Below are positions 1 through 7,543 of a stretch of 16,784 nucleotides of DNA, in pieces. Source of the DNA: Flavobacteriaceae bacterium. GTDB lineage: Bacteria; Bacteroidota; Bacteroidia; Flavobacteriales; Flavobacteriaceae. The translations under genes and the position numbers were made by a program. The DNA is taken from positions 1 to 16,784 of the forward strand of contig JAAZVG010000019.1 in assembly GCA_018623655.1 (NCBI GenBank). Reading direction: 5' to 3'. The first letter of the stretch is position 1. Each line of letters opens with the position of its first letter. The notes under the pieces are model-generated. The model searched no databases, had not been told where the DNA came from, and saw only the letters and a list, made by a program, of their open reading frames with translations.

Positions 1-1
1 G

Positions 2-820
2 GGTTTAAATTCCTTTATTCCTTCATCTGAAAAAGCAGCCTATCTTCAATCGTTACTTAACTGTAACTTTTCCTATTTAGATTTTGGAAGCTTTGTATCG
101 GAGCGAGCGGTTCCTCAAATGAAGGATACCGCTGAGGTATTAACACAGCTCAATCTCGAGCGTACAAAAACCGAACTATTAGCCATCGTTGCGAATTTGA
201 GAGGTGCTCAAAGAGCAGCAGAATTTGAAGCCATTAGTGTTTTGGGATTCCCTTTTTCATTATCCGAGATTTTTCAGATGCGAAATACTAACCGTTCTCA
301 AGCAGAGGCGTTTGAAGAGGTTCAGAGAATTGCTGAGGTGGTTGCTTTTTCTGGTAAAAAGTTGGTTGTTTATTTTTCTATGGGTTTCGGAAATCCTTAC
401 GGTTCACCATGGTCACTTGATCAGATTAGTTTTTGGATTGATCGATTTGAAGGTTTAGCGATAGATTGTTTTTCTCTTTCGGACACAATGGGCAACGCCA
501 CTCCAGAACGTATACATGAAGTTTTCTCATATGTTTTGTCTACCCATGCGAAGTATAAATTCGGAGCTCATCTACATGCCCGAGCTGATCAGTGGGAGAT
601 GAATTTGGATGCTGCTTATACCGCTGGGTGTCGACGTTTTGATGGGGCAATACAAGGTTTTGGAGGATGTCCAATGGCATCAGATTATCTAGTGGGGAAC
701 CTACCGACAGAGAAATTGATCAGTTACCTTACTACCCAAAAGGCAGCTATAAATATTGATGTTCATGGGTTCGAAGTGGCGTACAACAAGGCTAAAAACC
801 TATTTAGTAAATATACATAA
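2..820 (+). CDS. Hydroxymethylglutaryl-CoA lyase, 5'-truncated by window edge
   Basis: The protein cleaves HMG-CoA to acetoacetate and acetyl-CoA, the last step of leucine catabolism. The open frame runs from base 2, so the first in-frame ATG (119) is internal and the true start lies before the window; 272 residues are visible. The first visible residues include FIPSSEKAAYL and LDFGSFVSERAVPQM, which match the HMG-CoA lyase TIM-barrel. The metal-binding His-x-His is GAHLHA (His codons 569-571 and 575-577). The family signature loop GFGGCPMA carries the catalytic cysteine at 668-670. SLSDTMGNATPE is the typical barrel segment before the HxH strand. The first metal-binding Asp and its loop would lie upstream of the window. 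The homologous fold of isopropylmalate or homocitrate synthase is unlikely because the GGCP loop is specific to the lyase. guaB follows 53 nt later and appears to have its own promoter. Confidence 0.93.
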   Translation, partial: GLNSFIPSSEKAAYLQSLLNCNFSYLDFGSFVSERAVPQMKDTAEVLTQLNLERTKTELLAIVANLRGAQRAAEFEAISVLGFPFSLSEIFQMRNTNRSQAEAFEEVQRIAEVVAFSGKKLVVYFSMGFGNPYGSPWSLDQISFWIDRFEGLAIDCFSLSDTMGNATPERIHEVFSYVLSTHAKYKFGAHLHARADQWEMNLDAAYTAGCRRFDGAIQGFGGCPMASDYLVGNLPTEKLISYLTTQKAAINIDVHGFEVAYNKAKNLFSKYT

Positions 821-842
821 ACGCTTGTGCCGGATTTTTGAG

Positions 843-850
843 TATTTTTG
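843..850 (+). promoter_or_regulatory. Bacteroidota -7 promoter box for guaB
   Basis: TATTTTTG is an exact match to the Bacteroidota sigma-A -7 consensus TAnnTTTG, 23 nt before the guaB ATG. A TTG lies at 825-827, but its 15-nt spacing is shorter than the usual 17-23, so the -33 element is uncertain. Transcription would begin at about 855, inside the inverted repeat that follows. Confidence 0.6.
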
Positions 851-876
851 CATGCAATTAATTCTTTAATTGCATG
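851..876. promoter_or_regulatory. Perfect 11-bp inverted repeat covering the guaB start codon
   Basis: CATGCAATTAA (851-861) and TTAATTGCATG (866-876) are perfect reverse complements separated by TTCT. The repeat begins directly after the -7 box and ends on the last base of the guaB ATG (874-876). The symmetry resembles a binding site for a dimeric regulator placed to block initiation. An RNA hairpin is less likely, because the predicted transcript start falls inside the left arm and leaves only about 6 A/U pairs. No regulator can be named from the sequence. Confidence 0.55.
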
Positions 877-2346
877 AAAGCTCATCTTTCTAAAATTGTT
901 GGCGAAGGCTTGACTTATGATGACGTTCTACTTGTCCCCGCCTTTTCTGAAGTTTTACCTCGTGAGGTAAATATTAGTACTCAGTTTACTCGAAATATAA
1001 GAATAAACGTGCCTATTGTTTCTGCTGCTATGGATACAGTTACAGAATCACGTATGGCCATTGCCATGGCACAAGAAGGAGGAATTGGCGTGCTTCATAA
1101 GAATATGACTATTGAGGAACAGGCAGCCAAAGTTCGCAAAGTGAAACGTGCAGAGTCAGGAATGATCTTAGATCCTGTTACTTTACCACTTTCTGCTAAT
1201 GTATCAGATGCTAAGGCAAGCATGAAAGAACATGGGATTGGAGGAATTCCTATCGTCGATGATGCTGGTAAGCTTGCGGGTATTGTGACTAATCGTGATC
1301 TCAGGTTTGAAAAGAGAAACGATCGTTTGATTACCGAGGTGATGACTTCGGAAAATTTAGTTACGGCACCAGAAGGAATTACTCTAGCCGAAGCAGAAGA
1401 TATTCTTCAAGCCCATAAAATTGAAAAATTACCTGTTGTCGATGAAAATCAACAGCTTGTTGGGTTAATCACCTTTAGAGATATTACGAAACTTACCCAA
1501 AAACCAATTGCTAATAAAGATAAGTATGGTAGGCTTTTAGTTGCCGCTGCAGTTGGTGTTACATCCGATGCCGTAGATCGTGTAAGCGCGCTTGTAGGCT
1601 CAGGTGTTGATGCTGTTGTAATCGATACGGCACATGGACATTCAAAAGGAGTTGTGGGGGTTCTTAAAGCAGTTAAATCTGCATTTCCAGAACTTGAGGT
1701 GATTGTCGGAAATATTGCGACAGCAGAAGCTGCACTTTATCTTGCTGAAGCAGGCGCAGATGCGGTAAAAGTTGGTATTGGTCCGGGTTCTATTTGTACA
1801 ACTCGAGTTGTTGCAGGTGTCGGTTTTCCTCAATTTTCAGCAGTACTTGAAGTAGCCGCTGCACTTAAAGGAACAGGAGTACCGGTGATTGCCGATGGTG
1901 GAGTCCGTTTTACAGGCGATATTCCGAAGGCGTTAGCAGCGGGAGCCGATTGCGTAATGCTTGGATCACTTTTAGCGGGTACTAAAGAATCTCCAGGCGA
2001 AACTATCATATATGAGGGAAGAAAATTCAAAAGCTACCGCGGAATGGGTTCTGTTGAAGCTATGAAAAAAGGAAGCAAGGATCGATATTTTCAAGATGTA
2101 GAAGACGATATCAAAAAACTCGTTCCCGAGGGTATTGTAGGTCGCGTGCCATACAAAGGAGAACTCTTTGAAAGCATGCATCAATTTGTCGGAGGTTTAC
2201 GCGCCGGTATGGGCTATTGTGGAGCTAAAGATATCAATACCTTAAAAGAACAGGCTCAATTTGTAAAAATTACAGCTAGTGGTATCGCAGAGAGTCATCC
2301 TCACAATGTAACAATCACTAAAGAGGCTCCAAATTATAGTCGATAG
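874..2346 (+). CDS. guaB: IMP dehydrogenase
   Basis: The enzyme oxidises IMP to XMP with NAD+, the committed step of GMP synthesis in the cytoplasm. At 490 residues it is full length. The N-terminal barrel segment has the typical LTYDDVLLVPAFSEV. Two CBS domains are inserted at about 97-150 and 155-207 (GIGGIPIVDD; KIEKLPVVDE). The catalytic loop GIGPGSICTTR places the nucleophilic cysteine at residue 308. DGGVRFTGD binds the IMP phosphate. The mobile flap carries the Arg404-Tyr405 dyad in DRYFQ, followed by EGIVGRVPYKG. The start at 874 is fixed because the family N-terminus begins within a few residues of it. There is no Shine-Dalgarno, as is normal in Bacteroidota. The start codon lies inside a perfect inverted repeat next to a -7 box, which suggests control at initiation. 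The gene ends 1 nt from the stop of the convergent thioredoxin-like gene, with no obvious terminator. Confidence 0.98.
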   Translation: MKAHLSKIVGEGLTYDDVLLVPAFSEVLPREVNISTQFTRNIRINVPIVSAAMDTVTESRMAIAMAQEGGIGVLHKNMTIEEQAAKVRKVKRAESGMILDPVTLPLSANVSDAKASMKEHGIGGIPIVDDAGKLAGIVTNRDLRFEKRNDRLITEVMTSENLVTAPEGITLAEAEDILQAHKIEKLPVVDENQQLVGLITFRDITKLTQKPIANKDKYGRLLVAAAVGVTSDAVDRVSALVGSGVDAVVIDTAHGHSKGVVGVLKAVKSAFPELEVIVGNIATAEAALYLAEAGADAVKVGIGPGSICTTRVVAGVGFPQFSAVLEVAAALKGTGVPVIADGGVRFTGDIPKALAAGADCVMLGSLLAGTKESPGETIIYEGRKFKSYRGMGSVEAMKKGSKDRYFQDVEDDIKKLVPEGIVGRVPYKGELFESMHQFVGGLRAGMGYCGAKDINTLKEQAQFVKITASGIAESHPHNVTITKEAPNYSR

Positions 2347-2347
2347 C

Positions 2348-2872
2348 CTATTTTGACTGACTTGATTCGTAATCTTTCCAAGTCATATCCTTGTAAATAT
2401 CGTCTCCGAAATATTTGGCGACAGTAAGGAAGGGAGCTGCAGGATAATAACCAACAACAGGTGCTAACATCTCGAATCTTGAGGTAAGATAAACAACGGT
2501 GGGGTAGCTTAATCTACCGTTAGTTAATGCCACTGCTAGTTCGTGATATCCCTTTTTTCCTTGCGGTATAAATGAATAAGTCTGTCCTTGAAACGATACA
2601 TCATCTGTTTGTTCCGCATCGAATTTAACCATGTAGAAATTCTTAATCATGTACTCCCGAACTTCTGGATCATTAAAGGTTTCTTTGTCCATTTTTTTAC
2701 ACCATCCACACCAATCAGTGTAAACGTCGATGAAAATCTTCTTTTCACTTTCGCCGTCAGCAGCAATGCGCTGGACGGCTTGTTCAAAGCTTAACCATTC
2801 AATTTTTTGTTCTTGAGAAAATAGACCAAATGATAAACCTATCGAAAAGAGTAACGATAACATTGCTTTCAT
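2348..2872 (-). CDS. Secreted thioredoxin-family protein (Thioredoxin_7-like)
   Basis: This is a 174-residue thioredoxin-fold protein that probably acts in the periplasm as a disulfide reductase or chaperone. Residues 1-20 form a short signal peptide (MKAMLSLLFS, then a hydrophobic stretch ending GLFSQ). There is no lipobox cysteine, so it is likely soluble. The active site is WCGWC with Cys55 and Cys58, in the context IDVYTDWCGWCKKM typical of Thioredoxin_7/DUF255-like proteins. The cis-proline loop is LSYPTVVYL (Pro124). The segment between the active site and the cis-Pro carries an extra stretch around YSFIPQGKKGYHELA. The gene starts 14 nt after lysA on the same strand, so the two are probably co-transcribed, although no functional link is apparent. 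A second ATG three codons in is possible. Its substrate cannot be inferred. Confidence 0.85.
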   Translation of the reverse strand: MKAMLSLLFSIGLSFGLFSQEQKIEWLSFEQAVQRIAADGESEKKIFIDVYTDWCGWCKKMDKETFNDPEVREYMIKNFYMVKFDAEQTDDVSFQGQTYSFIPQGKKGYHELAVALTNGRLSYPTVVYLTSRFEMLAPVVGYYPAAPFLTVAKYFGDDIYKDMTWKDYESSQSK

Positions 2873-2886
2873 GGCCTCAAAGATAA

Positions 2887-4134
2887 TTAAACCTCCGAAG
2901 CAAGCGGAGTATCTAGGGCAACATTTACTTCAATTTGACCTTTGATGAGATCTTCAAAGGTTTCACGCGCTCTTATTAGTTCAGCCTTACCATTAATCCA
3001 TAATACCTCAGCTGGGCGAAGTCTTGAATTGTAATTACTTGCCATTGAGAAGCAATAAGCCCCTGCATTGTGGAATATTAAGAAATCACCCTCATTGATT
3101 TCGGCAATTCTACGATTGCTTCCAAAGGTATCTGTTTCACAGATATAACCCACTACCGAGTAGAACCGAGGTTTTCCTTCGGGATTACTTAGATTCTCAA
3201 TTTCATGATAGGCGCCGTAAAGCATTGGTCGCATAAGGTGATTAAACCCAGAATCGATTCCTGCAAAAACGGTAGATGTGGTCTGCTTTACTACGTTGAC
3301 TTTGGCGATGAATGCACCAGCCTGGCTCACTAAAAATTTTCCAGGTTCAAAAGAAAGAGTAAGTTCTTTACCATATGACTCGCAAAAACTATTGAACCGT
3401 TCTGATAATTTATAACCAAACTCTTCAATTGGAGTTTCAATATCATCTCTTTTGTAGGGTACTTTAAACCCGCTACCAAAGTCAATAAACTCTAATTTTT
3501 TGAAGTTTTCAGCAGCTTCAAATAGAATTTCAGCAGCGTAGAGAAAGACATCAATATCTAGGATGTCGCTACCGGTATGCATGTGTATTCCATTGATATG
3601 CATACCTGTAAGATCAACTATTCTTTTGATGTGCGGTACTTGGTGTATGCTTATTCCAAATTTTGAGTCAATATGACCTACTGAGATATTACTATTACCA
3701 CCGGCCATTACATGTGGATTGATTCTCACGCAAACGGGGGTTTCTGGAAAGCGCTGTCCGAATAATTCAAGTATGGATAGGTTGTCAATATTGATTTGAA
3801 CACCTAATGATTTTGCTTCTTCTAGTTCTTCGATTGATACTCCATTAGGGGTATAAATAATTTGATCTGCAGGAACGCCGGCAAGTAATCCCAGTTTTAC
3901 CTCTTCGATCGATACGGTATCGAGACCAGCTCCCAAACTGTGAATAAAACGTAAGATGCTTAAGTTAGAATTTGCTTTTACCGCATAGTGAAGTTTAAGA
4001 TTCTTAACTGAAGTAAACGCGCTTTTTAATCGATCGAATTGCGATGCAATTCGCTGAGCATCATAAATATAAACTGGTGCGCCGTATTGTTGGGCAATAT
4101 CGATGTAAGGAATTTTAGACATGCTTAAGTTCAT
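2887..4134 (-). CDS. lysA: Diaminopimelate decarboxylase
   Basis: This PLP enzyme of the fold-III alanine-racemase type decarboxylates meso-diaminopimelate to L-lysine, the last step of lysine synthesis. At 415 residues it has the normal length. The PLP lysine is Lys53 in LHYAVKANSN. HMHTGSD, the glycine-rich IDFGSGF and FEPGK shape the cofactor site. CETDTFG (Cys332) and GAYCFSMASNYNSR form the substrate-binding part contributed across the dimer. The EPGK and CETDT forms are what I recall from Bacteroidota homologues. Two starts are possible (residues 1 and 5, MNLSMSK); the first is used. Upstream lie a near-consensus -7 box (TTATTTTG, 4152 to 4145) and an imperfect palindrome at 4167-4188. 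The thioredoxin-like gene follows after 14 nt. dapD of the same pathway is at the far end of the window, so the pathway genes are not clustered. Confidence 0.96.
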   Translation of the reverse strand: MNLSMSKIPYIDIAQQYGAPVYIYDAQRIASQFDRLKSAFTSVKNLKLHYAVKANSNLSILRFIHSLGAGLDTVSIEEVKLGLLAGVPADQIIYTPNGVSIEELEEAKSLGVQINIDNLSILELFGQRFPETPVCVRINPHVMAGGNSNISVGHIDSKFGISIHQVPHIKRIVDLTGMHINGIHMHTGSDILDIDVFLYAAEILFEAAENFKKLEFIDFGSGFKVPYKRDDIETPIEEFGYKLSERFNSFCESYGKELTLSFEPGKFLVSQAGAFIAKVNVVKQTTSTVFAGIDSGFNHLMRPMLYGAYHEIENLSNPEGKPRFYSVVGYICETDTFGSNRRIAEINEGDFLIFHNAGAYCFSMASNYNSRLRPAEVLWINGKAELIRARETFEDLIKGQIEVNVALDTPLASEV

Positions 4135-4144
4135 TAACAGGATG

Positions 4145-4152
4145 CAAAATAA
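4145..4152 (-). promoter_or_regulatory. Candidate -7 box for lysA
   Basis: Read on the minus strand, 4152 to 4145 is TTATTTTG, one mismatch from TAnnTTTG and 10 nt before the lysA start. I see no convincing -33 TTG at the right distance, so this is a weak call. Confidence 0.3.
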
Positions 4153-4166
4153 GTGCCTTCAGCGGA

Positions 4167-4188
4167 TAATTGGATAGAAATCCTATTA
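4167..4188. repeat. Imperfect 9-bp palindrome upstream of lysA
   Basis: TAATTGGAT (4167-4175) and ATCCTATTA (4180-4188) are reverse complements with one mismatch, separated by AGAA. The site lies 33 to 54 nt before the lysA start, in the lysA/sucC divergent region, where it would cover the lysA -33 zone. It could be an operator. The rest of the roughly 175-nt gap shows no small gene or RNA that I can support. Confidence 0.3.
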
Positions 4189-4278
4189 ATTTATCATTTT
4201 ATCACAAAGAGTTATAAATAAAACAATATGAGATGAATAAAGAAGTAAGAATTGGTAGGTCTATTGGCTGTGCTTTCC

Positions 4279-4286
4279 TATTTTTG
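4279..4286 (+). promoter_or_regulatory. -7 promoter box for sucC
   Basis: TATTTTTG is an exact TAnnTTTG match, 23 nt before the sucC ATG. A TTG at 4252-4254 is 24 nt upstream, just outside the usual 17-23 spacing. The following leader is A-rich with no Shine-Dalgarno, as is common in Bacteroidota. Confidence 0.6.
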
Positions 4287-4309
4287 TGATTCAATTTTAA
4301 TAAACAAAC

Positions 4310-5503
4310 ATGAACCTTCACGAGTTTCAAGGAAAAGAGATTTTAGCCAGTTTTGGCGTAGGTATTCAACGTGGTAAAGTAGCTTCCACAGCAGATGAAG
4401 CTGTATCGTTAGCAAAAGTTTTAACTGAAGAGACAGGTACAGGCTGGCATGTTATAAAAGCACAAGTTCACGCGGGTGGACGTGGTAAAGGTGGTGGTGT
4501 GAAACTCGCTAAGAGTTTAGATGAGGTTAAGTCAATTGCTGATCAGATTATCGGCATGAATCTAGTTACTCCTCAAACTTCTGCTGAGGGTAAAATGGTT
4601 CATCAGGTTCTAGTTGCAGAGGATGTTTACTATCCGGGGGAAAGTGAAACTTCTGAATTTTATATGTCAGTATTACTCAATCGTTCCACTGGGCGTAACA
4701 TGATTATGTATTCTACTGAGGGAGGAATGGATATCGAAGAGGTTGCCGAAAAAACACCTCATCTCATCTTTACAGAGGAAGTAGATCCAAGTACAGGACT
4801 TACCGGTTTTCAAGCAAGAAACATCGCTTTTAATCTAGGGCTTTCAGGTAAAGCTTTTAAAGAAATGGTAGGTTTTGTAACCAAACTTTATAAGGCTTAT
4901 GTGGAAAGTGATTCTAGTCTTTTTGAAATTAATCCGGTTCTTAAAACCTCAGATGATAAAATCCTAGCGGTTGATGCCAAGGTTACTCTTGATGATAATG
5001 CACTCTTTAGACGCAAAGCTTATGCGGAAATGCGTGATGAACGTGAAGAAAATCCGATTGAAGTAGAAGCTAAGGCATTAGGTTTAAATTATGTAGATTT
5101 AGACGGTAATGTCGGATGCATGGTAAATGGTGCAGGTCTAGCTATGGCTACGATGGACCTGATCAAGATGGCAGGCGGTGATCCGGCGAACTTTTTAGAT
5201 GTTGGGGGTACTGCTAACGCAAAACGTGTAGAAGAGGCCTTTAGAATTATTCTTAAGGATCCTAATGTTAAGGCCATTCTCGTAAATATTTTCGGGGGAA
5301 TTGTTCGATGTGATCGTGTTGCAAATGGTATTGTCGAGGCTTATAAAAACATGGCCGATCAAATTAATGTACCAATTATTGTTCGTCTACAAGGAACGAA
5401 TTCAGAACTCGCCAAGCAAATTATTGAAGAATCTGGGTTGGAGGTTCATGCAGCGGTTGAATTTCAGGAGGCTGCAGACAAAGTGAAAGCCTTACTTCGT
5501 TAA
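4310..5503 (+). CDS. sucC: Succinyl-CoA ligase (ADP-forming) subunit beta
   Basis: The beta subunit of succinyl-CoA synthetase converts succinyl-CoA plus ADP/GDP and phosphate to succinate plus ATP/GTP in the TCA cycle. Its 397 residues are the normal length. It opens with the family signature MNLHEFQGKEILASFGV. The ATP-grasp domain (about 1-240) carries the nucleotide loop HAGGRGKGGGVKLAK at 54-68 and LFEINPVLKT with metal-binding residues. The CoA-ligase domain (about 245-397) includes GCMVNGAGLAMATMD, FLDVGGTAN and the phosphohistidine-facing loop NIFGGIVRCDRVANGI. The alpha-subunit gene sucD is not adjacent; unlinked sucC and sucD are known in Bacteroidota, so this is not a sign of damage. 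The gene is transcribed divergently from lysA from its own -7 box and ends at a hairpin terminator shared with uvrB. Confidence 0.97.
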   Translation: MNLHEFQGKEILASFGVGIQRGKVASTADEAVSLAKVLTEETGTGWHVIKAQVHAGGRGKGGGVKLAKSLDEVKSIADQIIGMNLVTPQTSAEGKMVHQVLVAEDVYYPGESETSEFYMSVLLNRSTGRNMIMYSTEGGMDIEEVAEKTPHLIFTEEVDPSTGLTGFQARNIAFNLGLSGKAFKEMVGFVTKLYKAYVESDSSLFEINPVLKTSDDKILAVDAKVTLDDNALFRRKAYAEMRDEREENPIEVEAKALGLNYVDLDGNVGCMVNGAGLAMATMDLIKMAGGDPANFLDVGGTANAKRVEEAFRIILKDPNVKAILVNIFGGIVRCDRVANGIVEAYKNMADQINVPIIVRLQGTNSELAKQIIEESGLEVHAAVEFQEAADKVKALLR

Positions 5504-5511
5504 ATAAAAAC

Positions 5512-5541
5512 AAAAACCCACTTTTAAATGAGTGGTTTTTT
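5512..5541. terminator. Bidirectional hairpin terminator between sucC and uvrB
   Basis: The left arm AAAAACCCACT (5512-5522) and right arm AGTGGTTTTTT (5531-5541) pair over 11 bp with one mismatch around the 8-nt loop TTTAAATG. The stem has an A-run on one side and a T-run on the other, so it can terminate both sucC and the convergent uvrB. The T-run overlaps the uvrB stop codon (5540-5542). Confidence 0.7.
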
Positions 5542-7525
5542 AAACCTGTTCTTGTAGCGTCTTAAGTTGATCTCTTAGCCTGGCCGCTTCGATAAAGTCT
5601 AGAGATTTAGCGGCTTCTTCCATGGCTTTTCGGGTTCTTTTTATTTCATCGTTGATGTCATTACCACTCATGTATGCTAATTCCTCCTCTGAAATTGGCT
5701 TTACCCGCGGGCTGACCTTTTTCTCCTTTTTAGTACTTACCAGAGTTGATTCAATGGTCTTATTTAAGGCTTTTGGCTGAATGTTATGCTCTAGATTATA
5801 AGCCACTTGCTTTGATCTTCGATAAGCCGTTTGATCGATGGTTAGTTGCATGCTTTCGGTGATGGTATCTGCATACATAATAGCCTTTCCGTTTAGATTT
5901 CTAGCCGCTCTACCGACGGTTTGGGTAAGGCTTCGATTTGATCGTAAAAAGCCTTCCTTATCCGCATCTATTATGGCAACGAGAGACACTTCAGGAAGAT
6001 CGAGTCCTTCTCTAAGGAGGTTCACACCAATTAGTACATCAAATACTCCTTTTCTAAGGTCTTGCATAATTTCAACGCGTTCTAAGGTATCTACATCACT
6101 GTGAATGTAACGACATCGAACACTGATTCGGGTGAGGTATTTGGTGAGTTCTTCAGCCATCCGCTTGGTGAGGGTAGTGACTAGAATTCGCTCGTCTTTT
6201 TCTGCACGAATTTTTATTTCTTCTGTAAGATCATCAATTTGATTTTTGCTCGGACGAACTTCAATACTAGGGTCTAGGAGTCCCGTAGGGCGAATAAGTT
6301 GTTCGGTGTATAACCCTTCACACAAGCTTAACTCGTAATCTGCAGGTGTAGCACTGACATACAATACTTGATTTTGCAGGGCTTCAAATTCTTCAAATTT
6401 AAGTGGTCGGTTATCAAGTGCTGCGGGTAATCTAAATCCGTAATCGACTAGATTTTCTTTTCGAGAACGATCACCACCGTACATAGCGTGTACTTGTGGG
6501 ATTGTAACATGGCTTTCATCCACAATCATTAAATAATCATCGGGAAAATAGTCTAGTAGACAAAAAGGTCTTGTGCCTGGTGCTCTACCATCGAGGTATC
6601 TTGAATAATTTTCAATACCCGAGCAGTAACCTAGTTCGCGCATCATCTCTAAATCGAATGTGGTTCTTTCTTCAAGGCGTTTCGCTTCTAAGGGTTTACC
6701 GATCTCTTTGAAATAGTCAATTTGCCTAACCAAATCATCTTGAATTTCATGAATAGCATTTTGAAGGATATCCGGCGAAGTGACGAACATGTTTGCCGGA
6801 TAAATCGTTAGCCGATCATAACTCTCTATTACATTTTGATTTACTGGATCTAATGCTTCTATCTCTTCAATTTCATCTCCGAAAAAGTGGATGCGATATG
6901 CGATGTCTGCATAACCCGGATGCACATCGATTACATCTCCTTTTACTCTAAAATTACCGTGTTTAAAATCTGCAGTAGTTCTCGAATAAAGAGATTGAAC
7001 GAGTTGTTTCAGCAGTGCGGTTCGGGAGATGACTTGATCTCGCTCTACTTTAATTACATTTTTTTGAAATTCTATGGGATTTCCAATACCGTATAAGCAA
7101 GAAACCGAGGCGACTACAATTACATCTCTTCTTCCACTAAGAAGTGATGAGGTAGTACTTAATCGTAGTTTTTCGATATCCTCATTAATGCTAAGATCTT
7201 TTTCGATGTACGTTCCACTTGCTGGTATATACGCCTCGGGTTGATAATAGTCGTAATAGGACACGAAATACTCAACGGCATTATTTGGAAAAAATTGCTT
7301 GAATTCAGTATATAGCTGTGCAGCTAAGGTTTTATTATGGGCAAGTACCAGAGTTGGCCTCTGAACCGTTTCCACGACGTTCGCCATGGTGAATGTTTTA
7401 CCCGATCCAGTTACCCCGAGAAGTGTCTGATACCGATCTCCTTCCTTGATTCCTCTTGATAAGGATTCAATAGCCTGTGGTTGATCTCCTGTAGGTTTAA
7501 AATCTGCGGTAAGGGTAAAACGCAT
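5540..7525 (-). CDS. uvrB: Excinuclease ABC subunit B
   Basis: UvrB is the damage-verifying helicase-like subunit of nucleotide excision repair; it is loaded by UvrA and then recruits UvrC. The protein has 661 residues, the usual length. Visible features are Walker A GVTGSGKT at 37-44; the beta-hairpin that clamps the strand (FVSYYDYYQPEAYIP, about 87-101); Walker B with DESH at 336-339; helicase motif VTTLTKRMAEEL; and motif VI QTVGRAARN. The C-terminal UVR motif (SLDFIEAARLRDQLKTLQ) contacts UvrC. The ABC permease gene ends 18 nt upstream on the same strand. A perfect -7 box lies in that gap, 4 nt before the ATG, so uvrB probably has its own promoter and a leaderless or nearly leaderless mRNA. 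There is no LexA-like box that I can recognise. The stop codon overlaps the terminator shared with sucC. Confidence 0.98.
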   Translation of the reverse strand: MRFTLTADFKPTGDQPQAIESLSRGIKEGDRYQTLLGVTGSGKTFTMANVVETVQRPTLVLAHNKTLAAQLYTEFKQFFPNNAVEYFVSYYDYYQPEAYIPASGTYIEKDLSINEDIEKLRLSTTSSLLSGRRDVIVVASVSCLYGIGNPIEFQKNVIKVERDQVISRTALLKQLVQSLYSRTTADFKHGNFRVKGDVIDVHPGYADIAYRIHFFGDEIEEIEALDPVNQNVIESYDRLTIYPANMFVTSPDILQNAIHEIQDDLVRQIDYFKEIGKPLEAKRLEERTTFDLEMMRELGYCSGIENYSRYLDGRAPGTRPFCLLDYFPDDYLMIVDESHVTIPQVHAMYGGDRSRKENLVDYGFRLPAALDNRPLKFEEFEALQNQVLYVSATPADYELSLCEGLYTEQLIRPTGLLDPSIEVRPSKNQIDDLTEEIKIRAEKDERILVTTLTKRMAEELTKYLTRISVRCRYIHSDVDTLERVEIMQDLRKGVFDVLIGVNLLREGLDLPEVSLVAIIDADKEGFLRSNRSLTQTVGRAARNLNGKAIMYADTITESMQLTIDQTAYRRSKQVAYNLEHNIQPKALNKTIESTLVSTKKEKKVSPRVKPISEEELAYMSGNDINDEIKRTRKAMEEAAKSLDFIEAARLRDQLKTLQEQV

Positions 7526-7529
7526 ACCA

Positions 7530-7537
7530 CAAAAATA
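7530..7537 (-). promoter_or_regulatory. -7 promoter box for uvrB
   Basis: Minus-strand 7537 to 7530 reads TATTTTTG, an exact TAnnTTTG match. A TTG (7564 to 7562) lies 24 nt upstream, inside the end of the permease gene. Only 4 nt separate the box from the uvrB ATG, so transcription should begin at or next to the start codon. Confidence 0.6.
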
Positions 7538-7543
7538 CGCATC

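Noticed and set aside
851..876. Inverted repeat at guaB as an intrinsic terminator of the HMG-CoA lyase gene
   Set aside because: The arms are A/T-rich with no following T-run, and the repeat sits on the start codon, so an operator role fits better.
1642..2184. Minus-strand open frames within guaB
   Set aside because: They are shadows of a strongly conserved plus-strand gene and have no domain-like content.
2887..4134. EPGK instead of EPGR and CETDTFG in LysA as signs of altered activity
   Set aside because: I recall these forms from Bacteroidota LysA proteins, and the PLP Lys and other residues are intact.
4310..5503. Missing sucD next to sucC as a sign of gene loss
   Set aside because: The two subunit genes are known to be unlinked in Bacteroidota, and the window is too small to judge.
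5838..6104. Plus-strand open frame inside uvrB
   Set aside because: It lies wholly antisense to conserved uvrB sequence and has no recognisable protein features.
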